Part shown: piece after piece, positions 7,801-15,076 of the stretch
Numbering within the stretch: the first letter of the stretch is position 1
Layout of the letters: the number at the start of each line of letters is the position of its first letter
Source of the DNA: Streptomyces bottropensis ATCC 25435
Lineage (GTDB): Bacteria > Actinomycetota > Actinomycetes > Streptomycetales > Streptomycetaceae
DNA: 64,000 nucleotides
Direction of reading: 5' to 3'
Assembly (NCBI RefSeq): GCF_000383595.1
Contig: NZ_KB911581.1
Coordinates: 372,001-436,000 of the forward strand
The notes under the pieces: generated by a model
Told to the model about the DNA's origin: nothing
Databases searched by the model: none
What the model saw: the letters and a program-made list of their open reading frames with translations, nothing else
Translations under genes and position numbers: made by a program

Positions 7801-8811
7801 GTGTCGCAGAAGGGACCGCAGGGCCTGGTCGAGCGGATGGAACACCACCAGGTCGCGATCTATCTCGCGGCGATGGCCGTCGGCGGGCTGCTGGGCCGGC
7901 TGGCCCCGGTCGTCGGTCCGGGGCTGGAGCACGCCATCAACCCCCCCGTTCTCGGCACCCTCCTCTTCGTCACCTTCCTCCAGGTCCCGGCCGCCGAACT
8001 GGTCCGCTCGCTGCGCGACGGCCGTTTCCTCGCCGCGGCCCTGGCCGTGAACTTCGTGATCGTGCCGCTCATCGTCGCGGCGATGTTCACGTTCCTGCCC
8101 GAAGACCAGGCCGTGCGGGTCGGTGTGCTGCTGGTACTGCTCTGCCCGTGCGTGGACTACGTGATCGTCTTCTCCGGGCTGGCCGGCGGCTCCAGCCGCC
8201 GCCTCCTGGCCGCGACCCCACTGCTTCTCGTGGCCCAGATGCTCTTGCTGCCGCTGTTCCTGTACCTGTTCATGGGCTCCGAGCTGGCCGAAGTCGTTGA
8301 GGCGGGCCCGTTCCTCGAAGCCTTCGCCTTCCTGATCCTCATCCCGCTCGCCCTCGCCTGGGCCCTGCAGGCGTGGGCCGCGCGTCGGCCGGCCGGACAG
8401 AGGGTCTCCGACGCGGCGACCACCACGATGGTGCCGCTGATGGCCGCGACCCTGCTGACCGTGGTCGCCTCCCAGATCCCCAAGCTCGGCGACAGCCTCA
8501 CCGACGTCGCCGTCGTCGTCCCCTTCTATGTCCTGTTCCTGCTGGTGATGGCCTTCGCCGGGAAGGCGATAGCCCGGCTGTTCCGGCTCGACACTGGCGC
8601 CGGACGGGCCATCGTCTTCACCGGCGCGACCCGCAACTCCCTGGTCGTCCTGCCCTTGGCCCTGGCACTGCCCGACGCCCTCGTGGTCGCAGCGGTCGTC
8701 GTGGTCACCCAGACGCTGGTCGAGGTTCTGGGGATGGTCGCCTACGTCCGGCTCATCCCAAGCCTGCTCCCCCTCGACAAGCGCGAGGACGACGTACCCG
8801 CCGCATCGTGA
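7801..8811 (+). CDS. ACR3/bile-acid-symporter-fold permease, probable arsenite efflux
   Basis: 336-aa integral membrane protein with about ten hydrophobic segments. The segment LLCPCVDYVIVFSGLAGGSSRRLLAATPLLL matches the ACR3 site, where a Cys in a discontinuous helix is needed for arsenite transport. The later segment FTGATRNSLVVLPLALALP corresponds to the second half-helix of the BASS fold. Starts at GTG 7801 with a purine-rich GAGGGAGCAGG upstream. It is the last gene of the metal-cargo block, 102 nt after the MerT-like gene. Arsenite export is likely, but related actinobacterial proteins are not well characterized. Confidence 0.75.
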   Translation: MSQKGPQGLVERMEHHQVAIYLAAMAVGGLLGRLAPVVGPGLEHAINPPVLGTLLFVTFLQVPAAELVRSLRDGRFLAAALAVNFVIVPLIVAAMFTFLPEDQAVRVGVLLVLLCPCVDYVIVFSGLAGGSSRRLLAATPLLLVAQMLLLPLFLYLFMGSELAEVVEAGPFLEAFAFLILIPLALAWALQAWAARRPAGQRVSDAATTTMVPLMAATLLTVVASQIPKLGDSLTDVAVVVPFYVLFLLVMAFAGKAIARLFRLDTGAGRAIVFTGATRNSLVVLPLALALPDALVVAAVVVVTQTLVEVLGMVAYVRLIPSLLPLDKREDDVPAAS

Positions 8812-9058
8812 GCGATGGCCGGCAGTCAGCAGCACGACACCGCAGCCGACGGCAGCGCGAACTGTCGCTTTGCGTATGCGACTTCACCACCCCGACGCCT
8901 GCAAGTGGTGCAGGTCACAGAAAATGCGTCTCACTATTCGAGACAAATGGCTGACGTGTTGTCAGAAACTACCCTCTAGTGGTCCTCTGGTGGGCACATT
9001 CGCGCGACTTAGGGCACGCGGAGGGCACGAAGCCCTCAAAATGGTCTAGACAACAAAC
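8812..9058. other. Gene-free stretch with GGGCAC repeats, candidate attachment arm
   Basis: No gene is supported here. GGGCAC occurs three times within about 40 bp (8993, 9013 and 9023 region), directly beside the 3' end of tRNA-Gly. Short direct repeats next to a tRNA 3' end are typical arm-type integrase sites, and this would be the right end of the element if it uses tRNA-Gly. A looser pair of GGGCAC repeats occurs at about 11018-11040 beyond the tRNA-Ser fragment. Function is inferred from position only. Confidence 0.35.
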
Positions 9059-9085
9059 AAACCCCAGGCTGCTGACCTGGGGTTT
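9059..9085 (-). terminator. Intrinsic terminator of tRNA-Gly
   Basis: Perfect 10-bp stem AAACCCCAGG/CCTGGGGTTT with a 7-nt loop. Read leftwards it is followed by a T-rich run, six bases past the tRNA 3' end. Confidence 0.85.
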
Positions 9086-9090
9086 CTCTC

Positions 9091-9164
9091 TGGAGCGGGT
9101 GACGAGAATCGAACTCGCGCTCTCAGCTTGGGAAGCTGATGTTCTACCATTAAACTACACCCGC
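9091..9164 (-). tRNA. tRNA-Gly (anticodon CCC), CCA encoded
   Basis: Reading leftwards, acceptor arms GCGGGTG and CACCCGC pair, the anticodon loop is TTCCCAA between TCAGC and GCTGA, and the T arm contains GAGTTCGATTCTC. TCCA follows the acceptor, so the CCA end is encoded at 9091-9093. Its 3' end faces the integrative element, and an intact tRNA at that boundary is what tRNA-targeting integrases leave. A tRNA-Gly next to dcd is, as far as I recall, also found in mycobacteria, suggesting chromosomal rather than element origin. Confidence 0.95.
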
Positions 9165-9218
9165 GTAAGACGCCGGTCGGTGCCGGTGTCGGAACGCGTC
9201 GTTACTTTACCTCATGTC

Positions 9219-9248
9219 GGGCCCCGCGCGTTGAAGGCGTGGGGCCCC
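9219..9248. other. GC-rich hairpin upstream of tRNA-Gly
   Basis: GGGCCCCGCGC pairs with GCGTGGGGCCC around a 7-nt loop, followed rightwards by GTTGTGTTTG. It looks like a terminator for rightward transcription, but I see no gene reading into it. It may be a relic, or overlap the tRNA promoter. The rest of 9165-9457 shows nothing else. Confidence 0.35.
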
Positions 9249-9457
9249 GTTGTGTTTGTGAGGCGGGGACGGGGCTGCGGGGCGCGGGAGTTGGGGCGTA
9301 CGGTGGAGGTGCGGAAGAGGGTCCGGGTGGGGCTTCGGCGGGATCGGAGTGCCGCCTGGAGGGCCGTCCCAAGTATCCCGTAATGTGGCGGTTCGTCGTC
9401 AGGTCGACGTAGGTCGACAGCCAGACGCGGCTCTTGGGGAAGGGACTCTTGGACTTG

Positions 9458-9616
9458 ATGGAGCGCACCGTCGTCCGCTGTGCCGATGGGCACATGTTCA
9501 GCACCGCTTCGTTCCCGATGCAGCAGGCCGAACGCCTCGGCCCCGGCCGGCTCATGCGCTGCCCACGCTGCGCCCGGTTGCGCAGTGTCGTACCAGTGAC
9601 GCTGCAGAAGCGGTAA
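9458..9616 (+). CDS. Small zinc-ribbon-like protein, unknown function
   Basis: 52 aa beginning MERTVVRCADGHMFSTASFPMQQAERLGPGRLMRCPRCARL. The pattern C-x3-H and CPRC makes a plausible small zinc ribbon, and the sequence has the feel of a conserved streptomycete protein. I chose the ATG at 9458 because AAGGGA lies upstream; a TTG at 9434 would add eight residues. It stands alone, 98 nt before dcd. No biochemical role can be assigned. Confidence 0.6.
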   Translation: MERTVVRCADGHMFSTASFPMQQAERLGPGRLMRCPRCARLRSVVPVTLQKR

Positions 9617-9714
9617 AGCAGCAGCACGGGAAGCGGGCACAGCGGGAACAGACAGGCGCGCGGGTTCGTCCAGCTGGTTAGGGACGGTCCGCGCGTCTTG
9701 CGTATCCTCAGGGC

Positions 9715-10290
9715 GTGCTTCTCTCAGACAAGGACATCCGGGCCGAGATCGACGCCGGACGGGTACGCATCGATCCGTACGACGAATCCATGGTGCAGCC
9801 GTCGAGCGTCGACGTGCGTCTCGACCGGTTCTTCCGGGTGTTCGAGAACCACCGGTACCCCCACATCGACCCGTCCGTCGAACAGTCCGACCTCACGCGG
9901 CTCGTGGAGCCCGAGGGTGACGAGCCGTTCATCCTGCATCCGGGCGAGTTCGTGCTCGCGAGTACGTACGAGGTCATCTCTCTCCCCGACGATCTCGCCT
10001 CGCGACTGGAGGGCAAGAGTTCCCTCGGGCGGCTCGGGCTCGTCACGCACTCCACCGCCGGGTTCATCGACCCCGGTTTCTCCGGGCACGTGACCCTTGA
10101 GCTGTCGAACCTCGCGACGCTTCCGATCAAGCTCTGGCCGGGCATGAAGATCGGGCAGCTGTGCCTGTTCCGGCTCAGTTCGCCGGCCGAGTTCCCCTAC
10201 GGCAGCGAGCGCTACGGCTCCCGCTACCAGGGGCAGCGCGGGCCGACCGCCTCCCGGTCCTTCCTCAACTTCCACCGGACCCAGGTGTGA
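9715..10290 (+). CDS. dcd: dCTP deaminase
   Basis: 191-aa trimeric dUTPase-fold enzyme that deaminates dCTP to dUTP (in some actinobacteria on to dUMP) for thymidylate synthesis. Family motifs are present: [12 protein letters not shown] at the N terminus, PSSVDVRLD, the active-site stretch [31 protein letters not shown] with its catalytic Glu, and the C-terminal [15 protein letters not shown] lid. Length is normal. GTG start with no ribosome site. TATCCT (9703-9708) sits 6 nt upstream, so the mRNA is probably leaderless. The stop overlaps the next gene's start (GTGA). Confidence 0.97.
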   Translation: MLLSDKDIRAEIDAGRVRIDPYDESMVQPSSVDVRLDRFFRVFENHRYPHIDPSVEQSDLTRLVEPEGDEPFILHPGEFVLASTYEVISLPDDLASRLEGKSSLGRLGLVTHSTAGFIDPGFSGHVTLELSNLATLPIKLWPGMKIGQLCLFRLSSPAEFPYGSERYGSRYQGQRGPTASRSFLNFHRTQV

Positions 10291-10832
10291 GCGCCGGGCA
10301 GCCGGCCGGGACGAGCGACGACGCGCCCGCACCCCGCGAGAACCTCACCTACGAGGCGTTCGGCACCGCGGTACGCGAACTCGCGCAGACCATCGCCGAC
10401 GACGGGTACGAGCCCGACATCATCCTCTCCATCGCCCGCGGCGGCGTCTTCGTCGCGGGCGGGCTGGCCTACGCCCTGGACTGCAAGAACATCCACCTCG
10501 TGAACGTGGAGTTCTACACCGGCGTCGGCACGACCCTCGACATGCCCGTCATGCTCGCACCCGTCCCGAACACGATCGACTTCTCCGACAAGAAGGTCCT
10601 GATCACGGACGACGTCGCCGACACGGGCAAGACGCTCAAGCTCGTCCACGACTTCTGCCTCGACGCCGTGGCCGAGGTCCGCTCCGCCGTGATCTACGAG
10701 AAGCCCCACTCCCTCGTGAAGTGCGAGTACGTGTGGAAGCGGACGGACGACTGGATCAACTTTCCGTGGAGTGTCTTGCCTGTAGTGCGGAAGTCGGGGG
10801 AGCCTGTTACTCCGTCCAAGGAAGCGCTCTGA
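10287..10832 (+). CDS. Purine-type phosphoribosyltransferase
   Basis: 181-aa PRTase with the PRPP-binding loop [17 protein letters not shown] near residue 108 and an N-terminal [19 protein letters not shown] segment. These fit the Gpt/xanthine-guanine or hypoxanthine salvage type I fold, transferring PRPP to a purine base in the cytosol. The GTG at 10287 overlaps the dcd stop by 4 nt; a longer frame from 10161 would lie entirely inside dcd and is rejected. Coupling to dcd puts both in nucleotide salvage. The base specificity is not readable from the sequence. Confidence 0.88.
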   Translation: MSAGQPAGTSDDAPAPRENLTYEAFGTAVRELAQTIADDGYEPDIILSIARGGVFVAGGLAYALDCKNIHLVNVEFYTGVGTTLDMPVMLAPVPNTIDFSDKKVLITDDVADTGKTLKLVHDFCLDAVAEVRSAVIYEKPHSLVKCEYVWKRTDDWINFPWSVLPVVRKSGEPVTPSKEAL

Positions 10833-10869
10833 CTTGGTTCGTGTAACCGGGAGTTACACCGCCAGTGAT

Positions 10870-10925
10870 CTTGAAAACCGTCGTGGCGCGAGTCACCGTG
10901 GGTTCAAATCCCACACCCACCGCCA
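10870..10925 (+). pseudogene. 3' half of tRNA-Ser(UGA), probable attachment-site scar
   Basis: From CTTGAAAACC onward this reads as a serine tRNA: anticodon loop with TGA, long variable arm CGTGGCGCGAGTCACCG, T arm GTGGGTTCAAATCCCAC, acceptor 3' strand ACCCACC, then GCCA. No matching 5' half (GGTGGGT acceptor, D arm) exists upstream. Instead there is an inverted repeat GTGTAAC-CGGGA-GTTACAC at 10841-10859. A tRNA 3' half with its terminator is the usual leftover (attL or attR) of an integrase-mediated insertion into a tRNA-Ser gene. It cannot be a functional tRNA. Confidence 0.75.
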
Positions 10926-10933
10926 GGCGAAAA

Positions 10934-10964
10934 GGCCCCTGACCAGGTCATACGGTCAGGGGCC
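10934..10964 (+). terminator. Terminator after the tRNA-Ser fragment
   Basis: 11-bp stem GGCCCCTGACC/GGTCAGGGGCC with a 9-nt loop followed by GTTGT. Probably the original terminator of the tRNA-Ser transcript, or of the dcd-PRTase operon. From here to 11211 I see no gene, only two GGGCAC repeats near 11018-11040. Confidence 0.7.
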
Positions 10965-11211
10965 GTTGTCGTGTGCGGTGCCCGCTCAGCACCGTGGTTC
11001 CCCGTGGCTTCCCGCTGGATCGGGCACGGATGGGGCACGAGCACCTTCTGATCCGTAGGCGTGTGCAGCACCGTCACGAACCGCTCGCCTGCTGGGATCC
11101 GTTGGCTCGTGCGCCGATCACGGGGGTGCCACGGTGCGCGGTTGTACGCCTGTGTTGATGTCAGCTACTGATGTCGCTCAACATGCCGGGGTCGGGGGCG
11201 TGTGGGGTGGG

Positions 11212-12483
11212 TCAGAAGCAGCCGGGGCCGGTGGCGGGGTTGAAGCAGGCGTTGACGCCGGGGCCGCCATCGTTGGTGTTGGTGCCGGGGCCGCCGAAGA
11301 GCGCGTCGCTGCCGGGACCGCCGAAGAGGGCGTCGTTGCCGTTGTTGCCGTTCAGGTTGTCGGCGCCGTTGCCACCTTCGATGCGGTCGTTGCCGTCACC
11401 GCCGGACAGTACGTCGTTGCCGTCGCCGCCGCAGATGATGTCGTTGCCACCGCGGCCGTCGACCACATCGTTGCCGCCGAGAGCGAAGATCACGTCATTG
11501 CCAGGAGTGCCGATCAGGATGTTGTTGCCGTTGGTACCGGTGATGGTGGCCGTGGCGGTCGCGCAGGTGGGGGGCGCCGGCTCGTAGGTGACGGTCACCT
11601 GGGCCGGCCCCGCTGCGGGAGCGGAGGTACCACCCGTGGGGACGCGGTTCGACCCGCCACCGCCACCACCAGGACCTGCCGTGCCATCGCTGTTGATTTG
11701 GCCGCAGCCGCCTCCTCCGCCGCCTCCGAACCAGCCGCCTCCGCCGCCGCCTCCCCCGAAGCCGGTGCCGCCGGTGCCGGCGGCACCGGCCGTACCGTCG
11801 GTGCCGGCGGTGGTGGGGTTCGGCGAGCATGCGGCTCCGCCGGTGCCGCCGGTGGTCTGGGTTCCTCCGCCACCGCCGACGCCGCTCTGCGGTCTGTCGC
11901 CGCCGTCGCCTCCGGTGTCGCCGGCGTCCCCGCCGGTGGCCTCGGGGACCTGGAAGTCGCCGATGGCGGAACCGTAGCCGCCGCCGCCTCCGCCTCCGGC
12001 GACGATGAGACGCGGGTCGGTGCCGGGGCTGCCGGTCAGGGTGCAGCCTGGGCCGGCCGAGCTGCAGGTGCGGACGTCGCTGGAACCGCCGCCGACGCCG
12101 CCCGAGAAGTTTCCGGTGCCTGGTCCGCCGCCGGTGTTGACGTTCACGAACAGGGTGCTGCCCGGGGTAGCGGTCAGGGTGCCGGTGACGGTGGCCCCGC
12201 TCCCGCCTGCGCCACCATTAGGCACGTTTTGGCCTGTGGCGCCTGTGGCGGTGACCGTCAGTTGGGTGACGCCGGACGGGACGGTGAAGGGCTGGTCGGC
12301 GCCCACGTTGAAGGTGACCGTCACCGGCGCCGCAGCGGCGGGCGTGGCCGTGGGCACGACCAGGGCCGCCGGCAGTGCCACCGTGGCGAGCAGCACGGCA
12401 GCACGCCGGGCCGGGCGCCTCCGCTCACCCGCGACTCCGGCGCCACGTCGCTGGAGCATCGCATGTTGCAGGGTCCGTCTCAC
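11212..12483 (-). CDS. Secreted glycine-rich protein with RTX-type calcium-binding repeats
   Basis: 423 aa exported protein. The GTG at 12483 has AGGAG 8 nt upstream and opens a signal peptide (basic start, then AAVLLATVALPAALVVPTATPAAAA). A beta-rich head (VTFNVGADQPFTVPSGVTQLTVTATGA) is followed by about 170 residues of poly-glycine, which recalls glycine-rich surface proteins. Residues about 320-405 carry seven or eight GGxGND-type nonapeptides (GGNDVVDGR, GGDGNDVLS, GGPGSDALF), the calcium-binding RTX beta-roll. It ends with a CFNPATGPGCF cap. Role unknown; extracellular adhesion or matrix is plausible. RTX repeats usually accompany type I secretion, yet this has a Sec signal. Confidence 0.8.
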   Translation of the reverse strand: MRRTLQHAMLQRRGAGVAGERRRPARRAAVLLATVALPAALVVPTATPAAAAPVTVTFNVGADQPFTVPSGVTQLTVTATGATGQNVPNGGAGGSGATVTGTLTATPGSTLFVNVNTGGGPGTGNFSGGVGGGSSDVRTCSSAGPGCTLTGSPGTDPRLIVAGGGGGGGYGSAIGDFQVPEATGGDAGDTGGDGGDRPQSGVGGGGGTQTTGGTGGAACSPNPTTAGTDGTAGAAGTGGTGFGGGGGGGGWFGGGGGGGCGQINSDGTAGPGGGGGGSNRVPTGGTSAPAAGPAQVTVTYEPAPPTCATATATITGTNGNNILIGTPGNDVIFALGGNDVVDGRGGNDIICGGDGNDVLSGGDGNDRIEGGNGADNLNGNNGNDALFGGPGSDALFGGPGTNTNDGGPGVNACFNPATGPGCF

Positions 12484-12892
12484 GATGGGGACTCCTCGGC
12501 AAAGAGCGCGGCACTCAGCACACGCCACGGACATCGGTTGATGTTCAGGCCCCTGCCGGGACCGCCCGACGATCAAGCCACACCCGCCCTGCGTGGTCGT
12601 ACAGACACACCGTCATACCGCCCGCAATCCACCGACCAGACGCTCCCCGACCCCGAACTCGCTCCGGGAGCAGCCAGGGTGGTTCAGGGCTCGCCCACCC
12701 GTCGCTGCTCTCGCCAGGTCTCCTGCTTCCATCCCCGGCAACTCACCCTGGAGCGTCGAACAGCCGGTCGTCAGGCGGGCCGGGCAGGTGCTCGACGCCT
12801 GAGTGGGCCTGGCTGTCGGTGACCGCTCCGGGCGGCGGGGCGTGGTGGTGCGTTCGCTTCGGTCTGCCGGCGCCGCCCGGGTGGGCCGGGGG
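12484..12892. other. Gene-free stretch
   Basis: About 410 bases between two secreted-protein genes that are both read leftwards. Open frames here show no protein-like character. It must hold the promoter of the RTX protein gene, but no clear -35/-10 pair was seen. Confidence 0.4.
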
Positions 12893-13714
12893 TCAGGTGG
12901 CCGGGTGGGTGCGGACGCCCCAGGGTTCGAAGTCGTAGATGGTCTCGTTGATGCGGAGGCCGTCGACGGCGCCGATCCACATGTAGTCGCGGCCCTTGCC
13001 GACCGCGGCGCTGTAGAGGGTCGCCGGGTCGCCGCCGTCCTGGAGGGCGGCCATGACCGTGTCGAAGTCGCACAGGTCCGACTGCTCGCAGTTGGTCAGG
13101 CCGCCCGCGGCGCCCGTGAGGAACCAGGTGCCCGTCTCGGTGGCGTCGAGGTAGTCGGTCCAGCGGTTGGTCACCGGGGCGGCGGCCGGTACCCACACGA
13201 GCGTGGAGTAGTTGACGCCGGCGTTCGGGGCGGCCAGGTTCGGGTCGATCTCGAACCTGATGTTCGGCATGTTCGTCGGGCCGCCGTAGGTGACGTTCTC
13301 GCCCGTCTGGAACACGTGGAAGCCGACCTCCTTCAGACCCGACACCGGCCTGCTGAAGAAGTCGACCTCATTGCCGAAGTCGACCTTCTCGTTGGGGGCG
13401 GGCGCGGTGGTGGTGCTGCCCGATACCTCGATGCCCAGGCTGCCCCGGCCGTACGGCGGTCTCCCCTCCGGGCCCAGCACGCCGAAGGAGCCGAACGGGC
13501 CGTTGCGCAGCTCGGCGACGGGGGAGCCGATCGTGTTGCGGGTGATCACACCCCAGTGGTCCGAGCGGCCCTGGTGGCCACCGCCGTCCCCGCCCTCGTC
13601 CCCGTTTCCGTTCCCGCTGGCGGAGGCGGTCCCGGGGAGGACCGCGGCGGACATGGCGACGAGCAGTGTGGCCAGGAGGATCGTTCCCCGGCGGACGCCA
13701 AAGCGAGCTTTCAC
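12893..13714 (-). CDS. Secreted protein of unknown function
   Basis: 273 aa with a clear signal peptide (VKARFGVRRGTILLATLLVAMSAAVLPGTASA). The mature part is Gly/Asp-rich at the start, then mixed alpha/beta with two cysteines close together (NCEQSDLCDFDTV), likely a disulfide, and ends in YDFEPWGVRTHPAT. I do not recognise the family. The GTG at 13714 is chosen because AGGAG lies 5 nt upstream; an earlier in-frame GTG overlaps that ribosome site. It stands alone between a gene-free region and a strong terminator. Confidence 0.75.
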   Translation of the reverse strand: MKARFGVRRGTILLATLLVAMSAAVLPGTASASGNGNGDEGGDGGGHQGRSDHWGVITRNTIGSPVAELRNGPFGSFGVLGPEGRPPYGRGSLGIEVSGSTTTAPAPNEKVDFGNEVDFFSRPVSGLKEVGFHVFQTGENVTYGGPTNMPNIRFEIDPNLAAPNAGVNYSTLVWVPAAAPVTNRWTDYLDATETGTWFLTGAAGGLTNCEQSDLCDFDTVMAALQDGGDPATLYSAAVGKGRDYMWIGAVDGLRINETIYDFEPWGVRTHPAT

Positions 13715-13855
13715 GCGCACTCCTGTGGAGGTCTTCGTGGTGCAGATCAGGACGCGATGACGTTATCGGACGGTATGTGAATTGATGGTGCGATTGTGCG
13801 GTTTATGTGCGTGGTTCGTCCGTTTGTGCAGGAGTGCGCCCGCGCACGGACATAC

Positions 13856-13894
13856 GGCGGGGCCCCGGCGCGCTGACTGCGCCGGGGCCCCGCC
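13856..13894. terminator. Strong hairpin after the Yip1-domain gene
   Basis: Perfect 16-bp stem, GGCGGGGCCCCGGCGC and its complement, with a 7-nt loop, 17 nt past the stop of the leftward Yip1-domain gene. Confidence 0.8.
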
Positions 13895-13911
13895 GTACGG
13901 AGACGTGCCGC

Positions 13912-14859
13912 CTAGAACGTACCCAGCTTGATCAGCGACAGGATCGCCACCAGCTGGATCGCCGAGGCGCCCAAGGCCTTCGGCCAGGGGAGGTCGTGGG
14001 ACTTGGAGACCATCAGGGTCAGAAGGGCGCCGGCCGCGATCCAGGTGATCCAGCCGAGGATCTGGACGAAGGAGGCGTCGCCGCCCGCGAACATGGCGAC
14101 GACCAGGCGGGGCGCGTCCGTCAGGGCCATGATCAGCATCGAGAGGCCGACCGTGGGCTGCCAGGCGCCGTCACCGCCGATCTGGCGGGCCAGGGTGTGG
14201 GTGACCACGCCCAGGATGAAGGTGCTGAGCACCATCGTCACGGCCGTGACGAGGACGATCGGGACGGCGTTCGACAGCGTCGCGTTGATCGCGTCCTCAC
14301 GGGCGCCGTCGAAGCCGAAGACGGCCAGCAGGCCGTACAGGAACGTCACGATCAGGGCGGGGCCCCACACCGCGTAGTCGCGCATCACCAGGAACGTCTG
14401 GTTCGGTCTGGTGACGATGCCCTTGAGGAGGGCCTTCCACGGCAGGCGGGGGCCGAGCGGGGCCGCCGGGGCGTTGCCCGCCCGGTAGACGTCGCCCTGC
14501 TGGTACGGGTCCTCGCCGACGGCGAACATCTGCGTGTGACCCGCGTTGTTGGCCGCGTACGGGTCCGCGCCGCCCTGGGGGTGCCCGCCGTCGCCGAAGT
14601 ACTCCGGCTCGCCGTGGCCCCCGGGGCCCCCGTGGTTCCCGCGTGGCCCGTGGCCGCCGGGCTGCCCGCCGCCGTGTGTCTGCGGCCAGCCGCCCTGACC
14701 GCCGCTCCGGCCGCCGCCGTACGGCGGCCCCGGGGGCGTCTGGGGGTAGCCGTACGACGGGCCGCCGGCCTGCGGGGCCTGCTGTCCGTACGGAGGGTTG
14801 TGCGGTCGCGCTTGAGGAGCGCCGTTGTCCCGGCCGCGTCCGATCCTGAATCCAGCCAC
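13912..14859 (-). CDS. Yip1-domain membrane protein
   Basis: About 315 aa. The first 150 residues are a Gly/Pro/Gln-rich cytoplasmic tail (PPYGQQAPQ, then PPGPPYGGG). The rest has about five membrane helices in the Yip1/DUF1282 pattern, beginning PWKALLKGIVTRPNQTFLVMRDYAVWGPALIVTFLYGLLAV. The bacterial role of this family is unknown. I prefer the GTG at 14859 (VAGFRIGRGRDNG), where the protein-like sequence begins; the open frame reaches 14940. It has its own terminator. Confidence 0.78.
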   Translation of the reverse strand: MAGFRIGRGRDNGAPQARPHNPPYGQQAPQAGGPSYGYPQTPPGPPYGGGRSGGQGGWPQTHGGGQPGGHGPRGNHGGPGGHGEPEYFGDGGHPQGGADPYAANNAGHTQMFAVGEDPYQQGDVYRAGNAPAAPLGPRLPWKALLKGIVTRPNQTFLVMRDYAVWGPALIVTFLYGLLAVFGFDGAREDAINATLSNAVPIVLVTAVTMVLSTFILGVVTHTLARQIGGDGAWQPTVGLSMLIMALTDAPRLVVAMFAGGDASFVQILGWITWIAAGALLTLMVSKSHDLPWPKALGASAIQLVAILSLIKLGTF

Positions 14860-15076
14860 GTCATCGAACGTACCTGGTCCCGGGCGGCCGCGTGCCGGGC
14901 CGGGGCCAACCGGCCCGGCTTTGCGGCCGAGCTGTGACATCCCCTAAGGGGTCGTCAGGGGCGCGTCAGGGACGCGGGAGGGACGTGGGAGGGACGCGGG
15001 AGGGACGCGGGAACCAGGCGCCCCGCAGGCCGGTCCCGCAGGTCGGCGCCGGTCCGCGTGATCGCTCGCCGGCGCG

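Noticed and set aside
8979..9383. Rightward open frame containing VTRIELALSAWEADVLPLNYTR
   Set aside because: This is the antisense reading of tRNA-Gly, a well-known spurious ORF; the tRNA fold and terminator explain the bases.
10834..11058. Rightward frame across the tRNA-Ser fragment
   Set aside because: The bases are explained by the tRNA 3' half and its terminator; no coding character.
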